A DNA stretch of 64,000 nucleotides from NCBI RefSeq assembly GCF_019320115.1, contig NC_089585.1, positions 142,457,600 through 142,521,599 of the forward strand. Direction: 5' to 3'. The notes beneath the pieces were generated by a model. That model did not search any database. It saw nothing but the letters and a program-made list of their open reading frames with translations, and was not told the DNA's origin. This stretch comes from Miscanthus floridulus (lineage: Eukaryota; Streptophyta; Magnoliopsida; Poales; Poaceae). This document shows, piece after piece, positions 35,040 through 46,811 of this stretch. The position numbers and the translations under genes are program-made. Every line of letters starts with the position of its first letter. Positions within the stretch are counted from its first letter, which is position 1.

Positions 35040-36788
35040 ATGCAGATATTTCCATATCTAAAACCGTATCTATTTCGAATTGTCCATGTTTTTTGGATAG
35101 CCCGCGGATACGTAGGTGGGGTTAGTTTCCATGAACTGCTCCGATCCGAGACAGAGTTTCGGCATTATCTCCCTATTGTTCTCCGGATACATACTCTCCC
35201 TGGCAGGACGTGTATTTGGAGAACAGATGGGTTCAATCCTTATGGAATGATGGCTGTCCCATACACATGTTGGTCCGTGTTCGTTATCCCCCTCAATCTC
35301 TCCCCCGGCGTATGCTTTCAACCACAGAACGTATTCTTGTCGTTGATAATTCCTGGACACCAGGGGAATAATATGGGTGTGTTCATGGAGCCTGTGATTG
35401 ATGAATTGATCTATGCTTGGGAGGAAGGGGTATGGACATACGACCGAGCTACAAAGAAAAACTTCAAAATGCATGTTTGGTACCACTACTCCCTGCATGA
35501 CTTCCTGGCGTATGGGATATTCTGCGCCTGGTGTGTTCACAAGAAGTTCCCATGCCCAGTATGCAAGGAAGGTCTGAGGTTCATTTGGTTGCAGAAGGGT
35601 GGCAAGTATTCATCATTCGACAAACATCGGCAATTCCTCCATCTTGACCATGCATTCAGACGAGACATCAAGAACTTTACGAAAGGTGTCGTAGTGACAG
35701 ACCCTGCACCACCGATAATGACTGGTGTCGTGGTTCGTGAACAGATAGATGGTCTCATGGTCAATCCAGAAGGTGGTTTTATGGGATATGGAGAGCAACA
35801 TATGTGGACTCATAAGTCGGGCTTGACTCGGCTCTCCTATTTTGATGACCTTCTCCTTCCACACAACATTGATGTAATGCACACTGAAAAGAATGTCGCC
35901 GATGCACTTTGGGCAACAATCATGGACATTCCTGACAAGTCAGAGGACAACGTTAAGGCTAGAGTAGATTTGGCAACGTTATGCGATAGACCAAACCAAC
36001 ATATGAAGCCTCCTAGTCGCGGCAAGACATGGAGAAGGCCTAAGGCCAATTTTGTCTTGAGCAAGCCCCAAAAGAGGGAAGTACTAGAATGGATCCAAAC
36101 GTTAATGTTCCCTGATGGGTATGCAGGTAATCTGAGGAAGGGAGTGAACTTATCTACTATGCGAGTCTTAGGGATGAAGAGTCATGACTACCACATATGG
36201 ATTGAGCGGCTTCTTCCGGCGATGGTTCGATGCTATGTCCCTGAGCATGTCTGGCTAGTGTTAGCAGAGTTGAGCTATTTCTTTCACCAGCTTTGTGCCA
36301 AGGAGTTATCTCAGACCATGATTGCTGACTTGGAAAGAATGGCACATGTGTTGCTCTGTAAGTTGGAGAAGATCTTTCCACCCGGCTTCTTCAATCCGAT
36401 GCAACTTTTGATTTTGCACCTCCCGTATGAGGCACGAATGGGGGGGCCCATGCAGGGCCATTGGTGCTATCCAATCGAGAGATGTCTAAAGGTTCTTCGA
36501 AAGAAATGTAGAAATAAATGCAAAATCGAGGCTTCCATTGCAGAGGCATACATTCTGGAGGAGGTGGCGAACTTCACAACAACATACTATGGTGACAACC
36601 TCCCTAGCGTGCATAATCTACCCCCTCGTTACAATGCTGGCAAAAATGAATCGAACCTCAGCCTTTTCCGAGGGCAACTCGGAAGCGCAAGTGCATCAAC
36701 CCCCAAGACCTTGAATCATGAAGAGTGGAGACATATCATGCTATACGTGTTGACCAACCTTGACGAAGTGGCGCCGTACATGCAGTAA
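35040..36788 (+). pseudogene. CACTA-2 TNP2 transposase (C-terminal two thirds) with DUF4218
   Basis: An open frame of 582 codons with TNP2 motifs: TDGFNPYGMM near 35226, LSLIIPGHQGNNMGVFMEP near 35337, PVCKEG near 35560, and KGGKYSSFDKHRQFL then HAFRRDIKNF near 35600-35680. The DUF4218 part follows from about 35870 (IDVMHTEKNVADALWATIMD, then RVLGMKSHDYHIWIERLLP). The C-terminus probably splices on: donor GTAAGT at 36786 and acceptor before GAATTTCTTC at 36861, which brings in a stop at 36929. TNP2 recognises and cuts the element's termini. The true N-terminus is missing and the first ~45 codons (35040-35175) are out of the family's frame, so this is a truncated but otherwise open remnant. 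Confidence 0.8.
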
Positions 36789-37058
36789 GTTCTCAATGAA
36801 CTTGTTAAATACGCTGTCACTATTCTGCATCTAACCCCCTTGTTTCTCGTTGGTACAGGGAATTTCTTCATGAATTTTGGCGTCAATCAAGGGATCCTAC
36901 CCCACAGCAGGTAGATACCCTTCTTAGATAGGCTGCGGGAAATGGAATGCCCGATTTCATTTCTTGGTTCAAACGAAAGGTACCGTCTAATTTAGCTCGT
37001 ACTTAGTTTGACATTCCAAGTTACTCGTACGTGCGAATAATATAACGATGTATCCTGC

Positions 37059-37862
37059 TTGAGCTTACAGGGCCAAAGGGATGCGTCTATGCGTGCCGAG
37101 TTAAGACAGGTTGCCGATGGCTTTGCCTATAGGGTCAGGTCATTTTCTGGTTATGACGTGAATGGATATCGCTTTCGCACAACAAGCTACGAGCAGAGTC
37201 GGCCCAATCGAAGAACCACAAGTTCTGGAGTTTTTACGCCCGGCGTTGATGAGGTCGAGTATTATGGAAGAATTGAAGAAATATACAAACTCAAGTTTCA
37301 TGGTTCCAAACCTTTTAATCCCGTCATATTCAAATGCCATTGGTTTGATCCTGAAGTAACGAGACAGACATATTCTAATCTTGGGCTAGTTGAAATTCGA
37401 TAGGATTCCATCTTACCAGGAGACGATGTCTATATTGTGGCCCAACATGCCACGCAAGTTTATTATCTCACATATGCGTGTCAAACCAAAAGTCATCTTA
37501 AGGGTTGGGATATTGTGCACAGGGTATCACCACACGGTAAAGTGCCTGTCCCAAACGATGAAGATTACAATTTAGACCCAAACACATATGACGGAGAGTT
37601 CTTTCAAGAAGAGAGACTAGAAGGGAGGTTTGAGATAGACTTAACCGAAGCGATCGGAATGGAAGTAGATAATGAAACGGTTATTGAAGAGGACGCTGGA
37701 GATGAGGTGCAAAATGTAAAGGACTTATAAATGCTTGAGCGATTACATTTAGACAATGACAATGGCAACATATATTGCCCATTCAGATAGTGTTGATTAT
37801 TTCGACATGATTGATAGTGATGATGAGACTTATGATCCAGCTAATCCCGATCATAAAGATTA
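37059..37862 (+). pseudogene. DUF4216 segment of CACTA-2 transposase gene
   Basis: Follows the TNP2 part after an apparent intron. It encodes FAYRVRSFSGYDVNGYRF, then GRIEEIYKLKF and FKCHWFD, the core of DUF4216, a C-terminal domain in many TNP2-type proteins. A TAG at 37401-37403 interrupts it, but a shifted frame resumes (YIVAQHATQVYYLTYACQTK) to 37730. An acidic tail (DSDDETYDPANPDHKDYF) in another frame ends near 37868. The interruptions indicate an inactive copy. Confidence 0.72.
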
Positions 37863-38254
37863 TTTCTAATCCATGTAATACTATGATATTTTGTAATTAC
37901 GTTTGTTTATTTTGCATCTCTTTCTAAGTACTTCTTGTTTATCTGTGCATATTGGTTTACTCTTTTTAATTGCAGGTGATTGAACAAAGGTGGTGGGCGG
38001 TGGGATGAGAAAGCTAGGTGATGATACTTGTGGTTGTTAATGGTACTTCTATTTGCAATTGTGGTTGTAGATGATGGAGCACTTGGATTACTTGTGAACT
38101 TATTTGTGATGTATTGTGAGACATGTGACTTTTGTGATATATATGTGGTGTTGGATATCTGTGCTGTTGATGATATATATGTGATGTTGGTTATATATAT
38201 CTTCTGCTTGTTTGGATGGAATGTAAAAAACAAATAAAAAATGTTGTTTTCAGT

Positions 38255-38765
38255 CACTTTGCCGAGTGCAATGGCCATGACACTCGGCAAAGTGACGACC
38301 TGGGAACATGCTTTGCCGAGTGCACAGGCCATTGCACTCAGCAAAGATCACATATTTGCCGAGTGCCATGGGCCAGGCACTCGGCAAAGGTCGCCTGTTT
38401 GCCGAGTGTCTTGCCGGTGGCACTCAGCAAAGTGGCCACCTTTGCCGAGTGTTTGAGTCAACGACGCTCGGCAAAGAGGAGAGCTTTGCCGAGTGCTTGA
38501 CCTTGACACTCGGCAAAGCCACCGTCATGGTGACGCTCGCCGTCACGGCGACTTTTCTTTGCCGAGTGTCAGATTAGCAGTGCCCGATAAAGTGCACTCA
38601 GCAAAGAGGTCTTTGCCGATCAACTGTTTACCGAGCGCCCTTTGCCGAGTGTAACACTCGGCAAACCATTTGCCGAGTGTAACACTCGGCAAACCATTTG
38701 CTAAGTGTATATCAGCCTTTGCCGAGTGCCTGAGGCACTCGGCAAAGAAGCCGCCTCCAGTAGTG
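38255..38765. repeat. Right subterminal repeat array of CACTA-2
   Basis: Many TTTGCCGAGTG / CACTCGGCAAA units, frequently as facing pairs around a short loop, ending in the TIR. Density is higher than at the left end. Confidence 0.85.
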
Positions 38766-38923
38766 GTATTTATACGTATGTTGGAAGTGTTTCATCCTGA
38801 TGTTTGCAATGGCTACACACGTGTTTTTAAGTTTTTTGGTATTTTGCAAGTATTTCAGCTGTTTCGGATGTATGCTGCAGTGTTTTATCTGAATGTTGCA
38901 AAAGTAGATCGAGTGTTACACAT

Positions 38924-39688
38924 TGTTGATGCAAAAGTGGATCTGCAAACACAAAGGGCTAATACCCGAATTGATATCCAAAGCGTGCCAGTCGATTTGA
39001 CCTGTTAATCGACAAGGATGAAGATACGAGCACTTTGGTCCTGACAACAGCGATACGCCCGGAAGTCACGGCCAAGAGGTACTCATGCGGAACTCGAGAA
39101 TCGCCGAAGGTCGCACTGAAGCGATGCAACTCGCCGAATCAATGAGAAGTCGTAAAAAGGAAAAATATGCAAACTGACGAAGTCGCCGAAAAGTAAGTAG
39201 ATGCAAATAGGAGTAAAAATTGGTTTTGATATTGATTGATATCTATTACATTGCCCCTCAATCTATATTTATACCCTGATCTAAAGAGACATAACCAAAT
39301 ACGACTAGGACACCAAGTCCATATCTAAGGAAACACGTGACTCTTACATGAATCATACTCTAACAAATATAGAAAAGGAAATCAACTCCTATCTATTTCC
39401 CTGTCCTCCTCAATTACGATGGAATTCTCACCGACCTCCTTTCCATCGGCATACTTCCTGTTTCATCGGCAGTAGTTTTCAAGCCTTCCTTCATCGGCAT
39501 CGACAATAACATCTCCAACCTTATCGGCAACGTCCGAGTCTAAATCAACCTTTCCATCGATCACCACCATTCATCGGCAACCATCTTTACAAGCTGATTT
39601 TCATCGGCTGTCAGCGTATACAGTAACTTTCCTCCTGCCGATTAGCCCACTCTGATCATTTTGACACGTGCAAAAAACGGTGTCAACA
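38924..39688 (-). repeat. 3' LTR of Gypsy-B
   Basis: TGTTGATGCAAAAGTGG to ACGGTGTCAACA. Six ATCGGC and one GCCGAT fall within about 220 bp (39440-39655). A minus-strand TATA box (TATAAATATA) lies at 39264-39273. Confidence 0.93.
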
Positions 39689-39702
39689 CATGCCCCCCAA
39701 TT
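39689..39702 (-). other. Polypurine tract of Gypsy-B
   Basis: On the minus strand TTGGGGGGCATG directly precedes the 3' LTR, the standard place for plus-strand priming. Confidence 0.6.
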
Positions 39703-40169
39703 TCGGAGTATAAAACCATTAATGCTCCGAAATTTATTCCAGATAACGTTTGCCTTCGCCCAATTACCGTAACTCATCCTCCAAGCCAAAACTTGATCTG
39801 TTATCAAATCTAATCAAATCTAGTCCTGATTCACGCACCTCAATAAATATTGCACAATTTCCAACCACTCTTGCCCTGATTATGGTTAAGATACCGAAAC
39901 AATAATCCATCGGCAAGATCCTAACATAATAATGCCACCATTTTCAGAATTAAAATATCCTGTACCGAGATCTCTTCCAAGTCATGATTACTTGTTATCA
40001 AATCATCTGTACAATCCCTTGATTATCGTGCGAACAGTTACCATATCCATCTGAACCACCTCGACCCACATGCGCGCGGCATAGAGATAAGTCCAGAATA
40101 CCCCTACTCCAAGCGGCTTATAAATAGATTTCTCCGGAACGCTCGTCTTCTACCCTCAGACTCCAATCC
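39703..40169. other. Gypsy-B spacer, possible promoter of the antisense gene
   Basis: No coding domain. A TATA-like TATAAATAG at 40120-40128 sits about 170 bp before the antisense gene's better start and could drive it; this is inference. ATCGGC occurs near 39912. Confidence 0.4.
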
Positions 40170-43100
40170 TTGGCATTCTCTCTTTCTGGCGGCGACTCCG
40201 ATGAACAACTGCGCGACCTCAACCAACAAGAACTTTTCTCCAGCGTCAACCTCGAGTCTCCAGCTCGTGCCCCCATCTACCTCAAGATAATGGCAATCAA
40301 CTTCGACGTCCCTGCGGTTCGTTCCACTTCCATTACTTTCTACCTCGATTCCTCTGGTCTTTGCGAGTTCATACAGTTGGTAATTTTTCTCTTTTTCTTT
40401 GTTCTTCGGATCCTCTAAACTTAGGAACTTCGCAACAAATTAGTTATTCCAACCGATCAGCCGCATTTCCAATGCCTAGGACCAATGGGCAACCCAGATC
40501 CAACTGATCTGATTAATGCAGAGGTTAACAAAATCCCTTTTAGAGCCCAAAATTTCTCTCTGAATTTATGGAAAGATACATTCCGATCTTGGCCCAAAAC
40601 CACCAAAGGGTGGAAAGATTGGTACTTGAGGGTCAACAGGTCGATGCAAGTACACTGGGCAGAACGGAAGCTAGACCAATGCATTAGGCTATCCATTGCC
40701 GATATGCAAAAGAACGAGTCAATGATGATTGCAGCTGCTTACTTCTGATCAGACACAATAAACACTTTTATGTTTGGACATGGCCCAGCTACTCCCACAC
40801 TTACCGATGTCTACATGCTCACTGGCTTGGACATTTCAACTGCCGATGAAGGCTCCATCTATGGTAGAAAATCTGAATATAGGGTGAATACCCGCAACAT
40901 CGGCGGTTGGACGGGATATATTCAAGAATGCCAGAGGACCGGGACAGTTAACCAGAAGGAACATGCCACATTCTTGAATATGTGGTTAGAAAAATTTATC
41001 TTCTGTGGTCGATCAGTAGGACCAACCAACGCCTTCCTCCCCGCGGCTGAACTCTTGGCCAATGGTGTAAGGTTCCCTCTTGGCCGATACCTTCTGAGTT
41101 CCACTTATCATCTTCTTCATCAAGTGTCTCAGAAACTTTTGCTTGGCGAACCCATCGGCAACTTAGGAGGCCCGTGGTGGTTTATCAACATGTGGCTGAA
41201 TGCCCATATGCACAAACGTTTGCAATGGGACTTCTTTGCCCAACAATTCCCACGAGAAATTGCTGAAGACCACGTGCTTGGGGATGAGGAATCAGCAACA
41301 CGCTCACCCCTCAATTTTGGTGAAGCCATAATTGTCCTCCCTGGAACAGAGGCCAATGAAGACCAGATCGGCAGATTCTTCCAAAGCTTCTACAATGGTC
41401 TTTCTCGTGATCATAGGGCCTGGGTACCTTATATTGACGAAGAAAACAGATTCCCCCTTCTTTTCAACTTTGTCGATGACACTCTGAATCAAGATAATGA
41501 ACTCATGATGGCCATCATTACTCCTAGGGCAATCCCAGTAAACACATTCGGTAGCGGGAAAAACACCAATATCACGTATGAATTTTACAATCCATCGGCA
41601 GTATCCCATCAATTGGCTTTTGGGCAACTGCCAATCAAACTTTGTTTTGCCGATGTGATCAAACCCAGAGAAACAATCACCTGCGGAACAGATTGGAGCA
41701 GGGTAGTACGACTCTCCCCCGATGCCGATACTACAGATGTCGATATATCCATCTGGACGCCAGCATCTTTCATCACCGAATCATATAAGCAATGATGGCG
41801 AGAGTGGAGGGAACAACTGTTTGCAACATCTGCTCACACATATCGGCACATGATCGACCCTGAATACGCCATTCCCGATGACGCAGTAAGTTTCTTTTAA
41901 CTCCCTTCTGCTTTTTCCTTTCATATATCGGTAACTAACTTTCTCGTGACAGGTTAACAACCCAGCACCATCTATGAGCAAAAGTGGGAAACCCTTCGAT
42001 CTTCGGCCTGTTTCCCCGATATCACCGATCGGCTACAAGGCCCCCACCTTAACTGCTTTGACTCACCAGAAGACCCGTGCCAAGACCATCACCTCCAAGT
42101 CCAAATTGGCTACAGCTAGGGCCACTCCATTGGCTGCTGCTACAACCCTGATCAAGGCATTCAAGGTAACAACCCTGTTTATTTCTACTCATGCCGATCA
42201 CAAACTGTATTAACATTAATCATCAGGGTGTAAGAACCGCTGCTGGATTGTCATCGGCAATTCCTCCGACATCAAGCACCACTACCTCTGACAAACCTTC
42301 AGAGGTATTCCTTTGATTTTACATTTTATCTGTTAAATATCATACCTTACACTTGTTTTGCAGCAACAAATGGGTACATCGGCAAGCGTACCAGATGTTC
42401 AAGCTCCACAACCAACAAGTGCCGATGCCCCCCAGCCAACCGTTGCCAAGGCCCAAGCAAAGCGCAAAGCCTTAACAGATGCCGAGGCACAGCCAAAACG
42501 ACAGAAGTCCATGCCGATCCCCACATCTGCCCCAACGTCTGCAAGCTGGCCAGAATCAGTCGATGCAACTGAGCAAGCAGTTAATCCTCCTGTACAGGAC
42601 ATACCATCGGTCATCATACCCCAAGGGCCAACCACCGATGAGGCCACAGAGGATATCCCATCGGCAAGCTCAGCCGATCCTCCACACGGCATACTCCAGG
42701 CTGCTTCCTCCAGCCAAGTACAGGAAATTGCCTTGAAACAGGTAAGCCGATTGACCTAGTTGATTTATAATATTCATACTTATCCTTAACTGACCTCTTT
42801 TTCTTTTTCTCAGGAACAAGACTCCCCAAACAGCCTATTTTCCTTTGCCATTGACGTTTCTGACGATGATGGAGAGGAAACAAGTTCTTCCCTTGCACTG
42901 GGAACAATATCGGCAGAAATTAAGTCCAAGTTGGAAGCTCTCCTGGACTTGTTACAGCAGGATACCGCCCAACTGGTAGATGACTCGGACCCCGCAAAGG
43001 CAATTTTCAAAACAATCTGTGGCCAGGTCCCTACCGATGTTGAAGAAGCACTCTTCCCAGCAGCCCATTTAGAAAGCCGCCAACTGCAATATCAACGGGC

Positions 43101-43509
43101 TGCTCAACGCATTGCCGATAGAGCAGCTCAGGCTCAACTCAAAGAAGAGATGCTACAACTGAAACATATTGCCGATGAGAAGCACAAGGGCATCGGCAAC
43201 TTGCAGACTTCGGGCGCTGAACTTAAGCAGAAAATCTTAGATTTATCGGCAAAGAGGATGGCTCTATTGGCTGAATTGAAAGAAGTCGAGGCAGCCTTAA
43301 CTCATGCCCAACAAGAAGAAAGCCAGCTACCCGATGCCATCAAGGCCCTTCAGCAAGAAAGAGACATCCAGGCTCGCAAAGCCTTGGCCATGAAGAAAAA
43401 ACTCAAGCCTGTGGAGGGTGCTGCCGATGAAGACATCAAAGAAATGAAGGAAGCCGACCAGATTTGCCTGCGTGCGATATTGGCTATCCAATCCTTGTTA
43501 AACTTGTAA
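40170..43509 (+). CDS. Antisense plant-mobile-domain (aminotransferase-like) gene inside Gypsy-B
   Basis: Six exons with GT-AG borders: 40170-40379 (the better start may be ATG at 40289), 40425-41885, 41953-42165, 42227-42304, 42364-42741 and 42814-43509 (TAA). Exon 2 carries the plant mobile domain (FSLNLWKDTFRSWPKTTKGW, then ATPTLTDVYMLTGLDIS and PLGRYLLSSTYHLLHQVS). Later exons are Pro/Ala/Ser-rich with a basic patch (AKRKALTDAEAQPKRQK); the last is a long coiled-coil rich in Gln, Glu and Lys (EEMLQLKHIADEKHKG, KALAMKKKLKPVEG). Two in-frame TGA codons (40746 and 41793) interrupt exon 2, so this copy may be non-functional. Antisense genes of this domain are known in Tat elements. A role in transposition or silencing escape has been suggested but not shown. 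It converges with pol, whose stop is only 86 bp away. Confidence 0.72.
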
Positions 43510-43595
43510 ATCTTGTCTATTGCATCGGCACTTTATGAGACATTGACATCCTTGTATAATTTTAGCCGATAGGACTGTTATCGGCACTTATACTT

Positions 43596-44990
43596 TTATG
43601 CATCCATCCAGATACTAGGGTAATATTTCTTTAAATATTTTCCATTTAATACTCTGGGAAACACAACCCCTTCGAGGGTTTCTAGAATATATGCGTTACC
43701 AGGAACAGACTGATTTATCCGATATGGACCTTCCCAATTAGGAGACCACTTTCCAAACTTTGAACTTTTAGTCCCAATCGGTAAAATCAATTTCCAGACC
43801 AGATCTCCATCGGCAAACTCCTTTACTTTCACCTTCTTGTCATACCATCTGGCTACTCTTTTCTTATTTTCTTCGATGCTAACTAAAGCCCTTAACCGAT
43901 GACCCGCCACATCTTCCAACTCATCCTTCATAAGAGTATCATAATCATCGGCTGTCAGCTGATTTTGAGAATGTATTCGCCTAGAGCCAGTTTTAATTTC
44001 CCAAGGCAATACTGCGTCGTGTCCATATACTAACTGATAAGGCGTTACTTTGGTTGTACCATGACATGACATCCGATATGACCACAAGGCTTCATTTAAT
44101 ACTGTATGCCACCTCTTAGGATTTTCTTTAATTTTGCACTTAATGAGTTTGATGATCCCTTTGTTAGAAGCCTCAGCCTGACCATTAGCTTGAGCATAAT
44201 ATGGAGAAGAATTTAAAACTTTAATTCCCATACCTACAGCAAACTCATCAAATTCTCCCGATGTAAACATAGTACCCTGATCGGTAGTGATAGTTTGAGG
44301 AATACCAAATCGGTAAACAATATGCTCTTTCACAAAATCGATCATATTAGCCGATGTCACCTTTTTTAAAGGAATTGCCTCAACCCATTTTGTGAAATAA
44401 TCGGTAGCAACCAGAATAAATTTATGTCCTTTGCTCGATGGTGGATAAATCTAACCGATGAGATCGATAGCCCATCCCCGGAACGGCCAAGGTTTAATTA
44501 TAGGGTTCATAGCCGATGCAGGCGCTCTTTGAATATTTCCAAACTTTTGACACCCCTGACATCCTTTAAAATATTTAAAACAATCTTCAAGAATAGTCGG
44601 CCAATAGTATCCATTCCTTCTGATCATCCACTTCATCTTGAAAGCCGATTGATGCGCTCCACATACTCCTTCATGAATTTCACCCATCAAACTTTTCGAT
44701 TCATCACTGCTAACACATCTGAGTAAAACTCCATCTATAGTTCGATAATATAAATCATCATCGAGGAGCACATACTTGGTAGCTTGGAACCTTATACGTC
44801 TTTCAACCTTTTTATATGGATCCTTTAAATAATCGACAATCTCCTTTCTCCAGTCATCGGTATCGACTGCCAATGTTAGCACTTCCTGAATAGGCTGATA
44901 CCCTGAAGCATGCTGAGCTAGTCGATTAGCCTCCTCATTATGCAGTCGAGAAATATGTTCAAGACGAAAATCTCTAAACCCTTTCAACAA
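43596..44990 (-). pseudogene. pol: Gypsy-B RNase H end and integrase
   Basis: From 44990 the C-terminal RNase H/linker (HISRLHNEEANRLAQHASGY) leads to the integrase zinc region (GVCGAHQSAFKMKWMIRRNG, then CQGCQKFG). The catalytic core follows at about 44420-44000: ITTDQGTMFTSGEFDEF with one acidic residue, and SPYYAQANGQAEASNKGI with the core Glu. A C-terminal GPYRI..GNAYILETLEG segment ends at 43596. One in-frame TAG at 44451 interrupts the zinc-core link; a CAG codon would fit. Integrase joins cDNA to chromosomal DNA. Confidence 0.85.
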
Positions 44991-45029
44991 TTACAAACAT
45001 CTTTTATAATACGAAATTAAAACTTCACT

Positions 45030-46811
45030 TCAGCATTCATAAATCCCAGCCAATTGATTTATAACTAGCATAGAATCACCAAAGATTTCAACAGCATCGG
45101 CACGTATCTCTTTTAGCAATTCTAACCCTTTTATCAAGGCTTGGTATTCAGCCTGATTGTTTGTCGATGTAGCAACAATCGGCAATGAAAACTCATACTT
45201 CCTTCCTTGAGGTGAAATCAACACAATGCCGATACCTGCTCCTTCACCACATGTGGACCCATCGAAGAAAAGTGTCCAAGGAGCAACCTCCAGAGAGTCC
45301 ACTGTATTACAATGCTGAGTGACAAAATCAGCCATAACTTGCCCCTTAACTGCCTTAGTCGATTCGTAACGTAGTTCAAATTCTGATAATGCTAAAATCC
45401 ACTTGCCGATTCTACCACTTAATATCGGCATCGACAGCATATACTTGACTACGTCGTCTTTGCATATGACCGTACATTCGGCAGATAACAAATAATGTCT
45501 TAATTTGACACAAGAAAAGTATAAACATAGACATAATTTTTCGATGGCCGAATACCTTGTCTCAGCATCCACTAATCTTCTGCTCAAATAATAAATAACA
45601 CGTTTTTTTCCTTCAAATTCTTGAATAAGAGCTGAACCGATAACGGTATCATCAGTTGACAAATACAACCTGAAAGGTTTCCCGTGTTGAGGTGGAACTA
45701 GCACTGGAGGATTTGTTAAATATTTCTTAATTTCATCTAGGGCTAACTGCTGCTCAGCGGCTTTCAATTTAAGTAATGGACTGAAAGCCTTGATCTTACC
45801 CGACAGATTAGATATGAATCTTCTAATGAAATTAATCTTACCGATCAAAGATTGCAATTCAGTTTTATTGGCAGGAGCAACCACCTTGTTAATTGCATCA
45901 ATAGACTTCCTACTGATTTCGATGCCCCGCTGATGCACCATAAAACCCAAGAATTGACCTGCCGATACACCAAATGCACATTTATTAGGATTCATCTTCA
46001 ATCCATGCTTCCTTGTGCACTCCAGTATCTTTCATAGATCAGCTAGATGTTTTGTGATATTTCCAGACTTAATCACTACATCATCAATATAGATCTCCAC
46101 TAATGTGCCGATGTATTCATGAAAAATAAAGTTCATAGCTCTTTGATAAGTAGCGCCGGCATTTTTCAAACCAAACATCATGACTATCCACTCAAACAAC
46201 CCTACATGACCTAGACATCTGAAAGCAGTCTTGGGAATATCTTCTTCAGCCATGAATATTTGATTGTAACCTGCATTACCATCCATGAAGCTGATAATTT
46301 GATGTCCGGCTGCAGCATCAATCAATAAATCAGCAATCGGCATTGGATAGCCATCCATCGGTGTGGCTTTGTTGAGATTCCTGAAATCAATACAAACACG
46401 AAGTTTTCCATTTTTCTTATAAACAGGAACCACATTAGAGATCCACTCTGCATATCGACACTGCCGAATAAACTTTGCCTCAATTAATTTAGTTATTTTG
46501 GCCTTAATGTCAGGAAGTATATTAGGGTTGCATCGGCGAGCTGGCTGCTGATGTGGCCGAAATCCAGATTTGATAGGTAACCGATGTTCAACTATCGATC
46601 GGTCTAATCCAGGCATCTCAGTATAATCCCAAGCAAAACAATCTTTGTACTCTTTTAACAAATCAGTTATTTGCTGCTTACACTTGGAATCTAACTTAGC
46701 ACTAATAAAAGTAGGTCTTGGCCTATCGCCATCACCAATATCTACTTCTACTAAATCATCTGCCGATGTGAACCCTTGACCTAATTTTTCATCATCGGCA
46801 AACCTATCCAT
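45030..46811 (-). pseudogene. pol: Gypsy-B reverse transcriptase and RNase H
   Basis: RT motifs in order: MPGLDRSIVEHRLPIKSGF, KKNGKLRVCIDFRNLNK, FMDGNAGYNQIFMAEEDI, FGLKNAGATYQRAMNFIF and the catalytic YIDDV near 46085. RNase H begins WTLFFDGSTCGEGAGIGIV near 45280, with NNQAEYQALIKGL and GDSMLVINQLAG. In-frame TGA at 46032 and 45030 and a TAA near 44995 break it; each is one C-to-T step from a sense codon expected by comparison with Gypsy-C. The RT frame starts with an ATG overlapping the stop of the upstream frame (TAATG at 46809-46813). Confidence 0.87.

Larger units (their letters stand above)
32875..38765 (+). mobile_element. CACTA-2: defective CACTA element
   Basis: The left end is CACTGCCGGAGACAGCTTCT; the right end reads inversely as CACTACTGGAGGCGGCTTCT. 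The TSD is GTA on both sides (32872-32874 and 38766-38768). Both ends carry dense TTTGCCGAGTG / CACTCGGCAAA arrays. The interior holds a TNP2 remnant (35040-36788), a DUF4216 region (37059-37730) and a long inverted repeat (about 33135-34215). The N-terminal half of TNP2 and the TNPA-type gene are missing. Total 5891 bp. Confidence 0.88.

Noticed and set aside
32890..38765. TTTGCCGAGTG array as CRISPR or satellite
   Set aside because: Units occur in both orientations at the two ends of an element with CACTA termini and a 3-bp TSD; this is a subterminal transposon array.
5075..38765. CACTA-1 left end pairing with CACTA-2 right end as one large element
   Set aside because: Subterminal motifs differ (GAGGCGGTT versus TTTGCCGAGTG), and each end has a better partner with a matching TSD.
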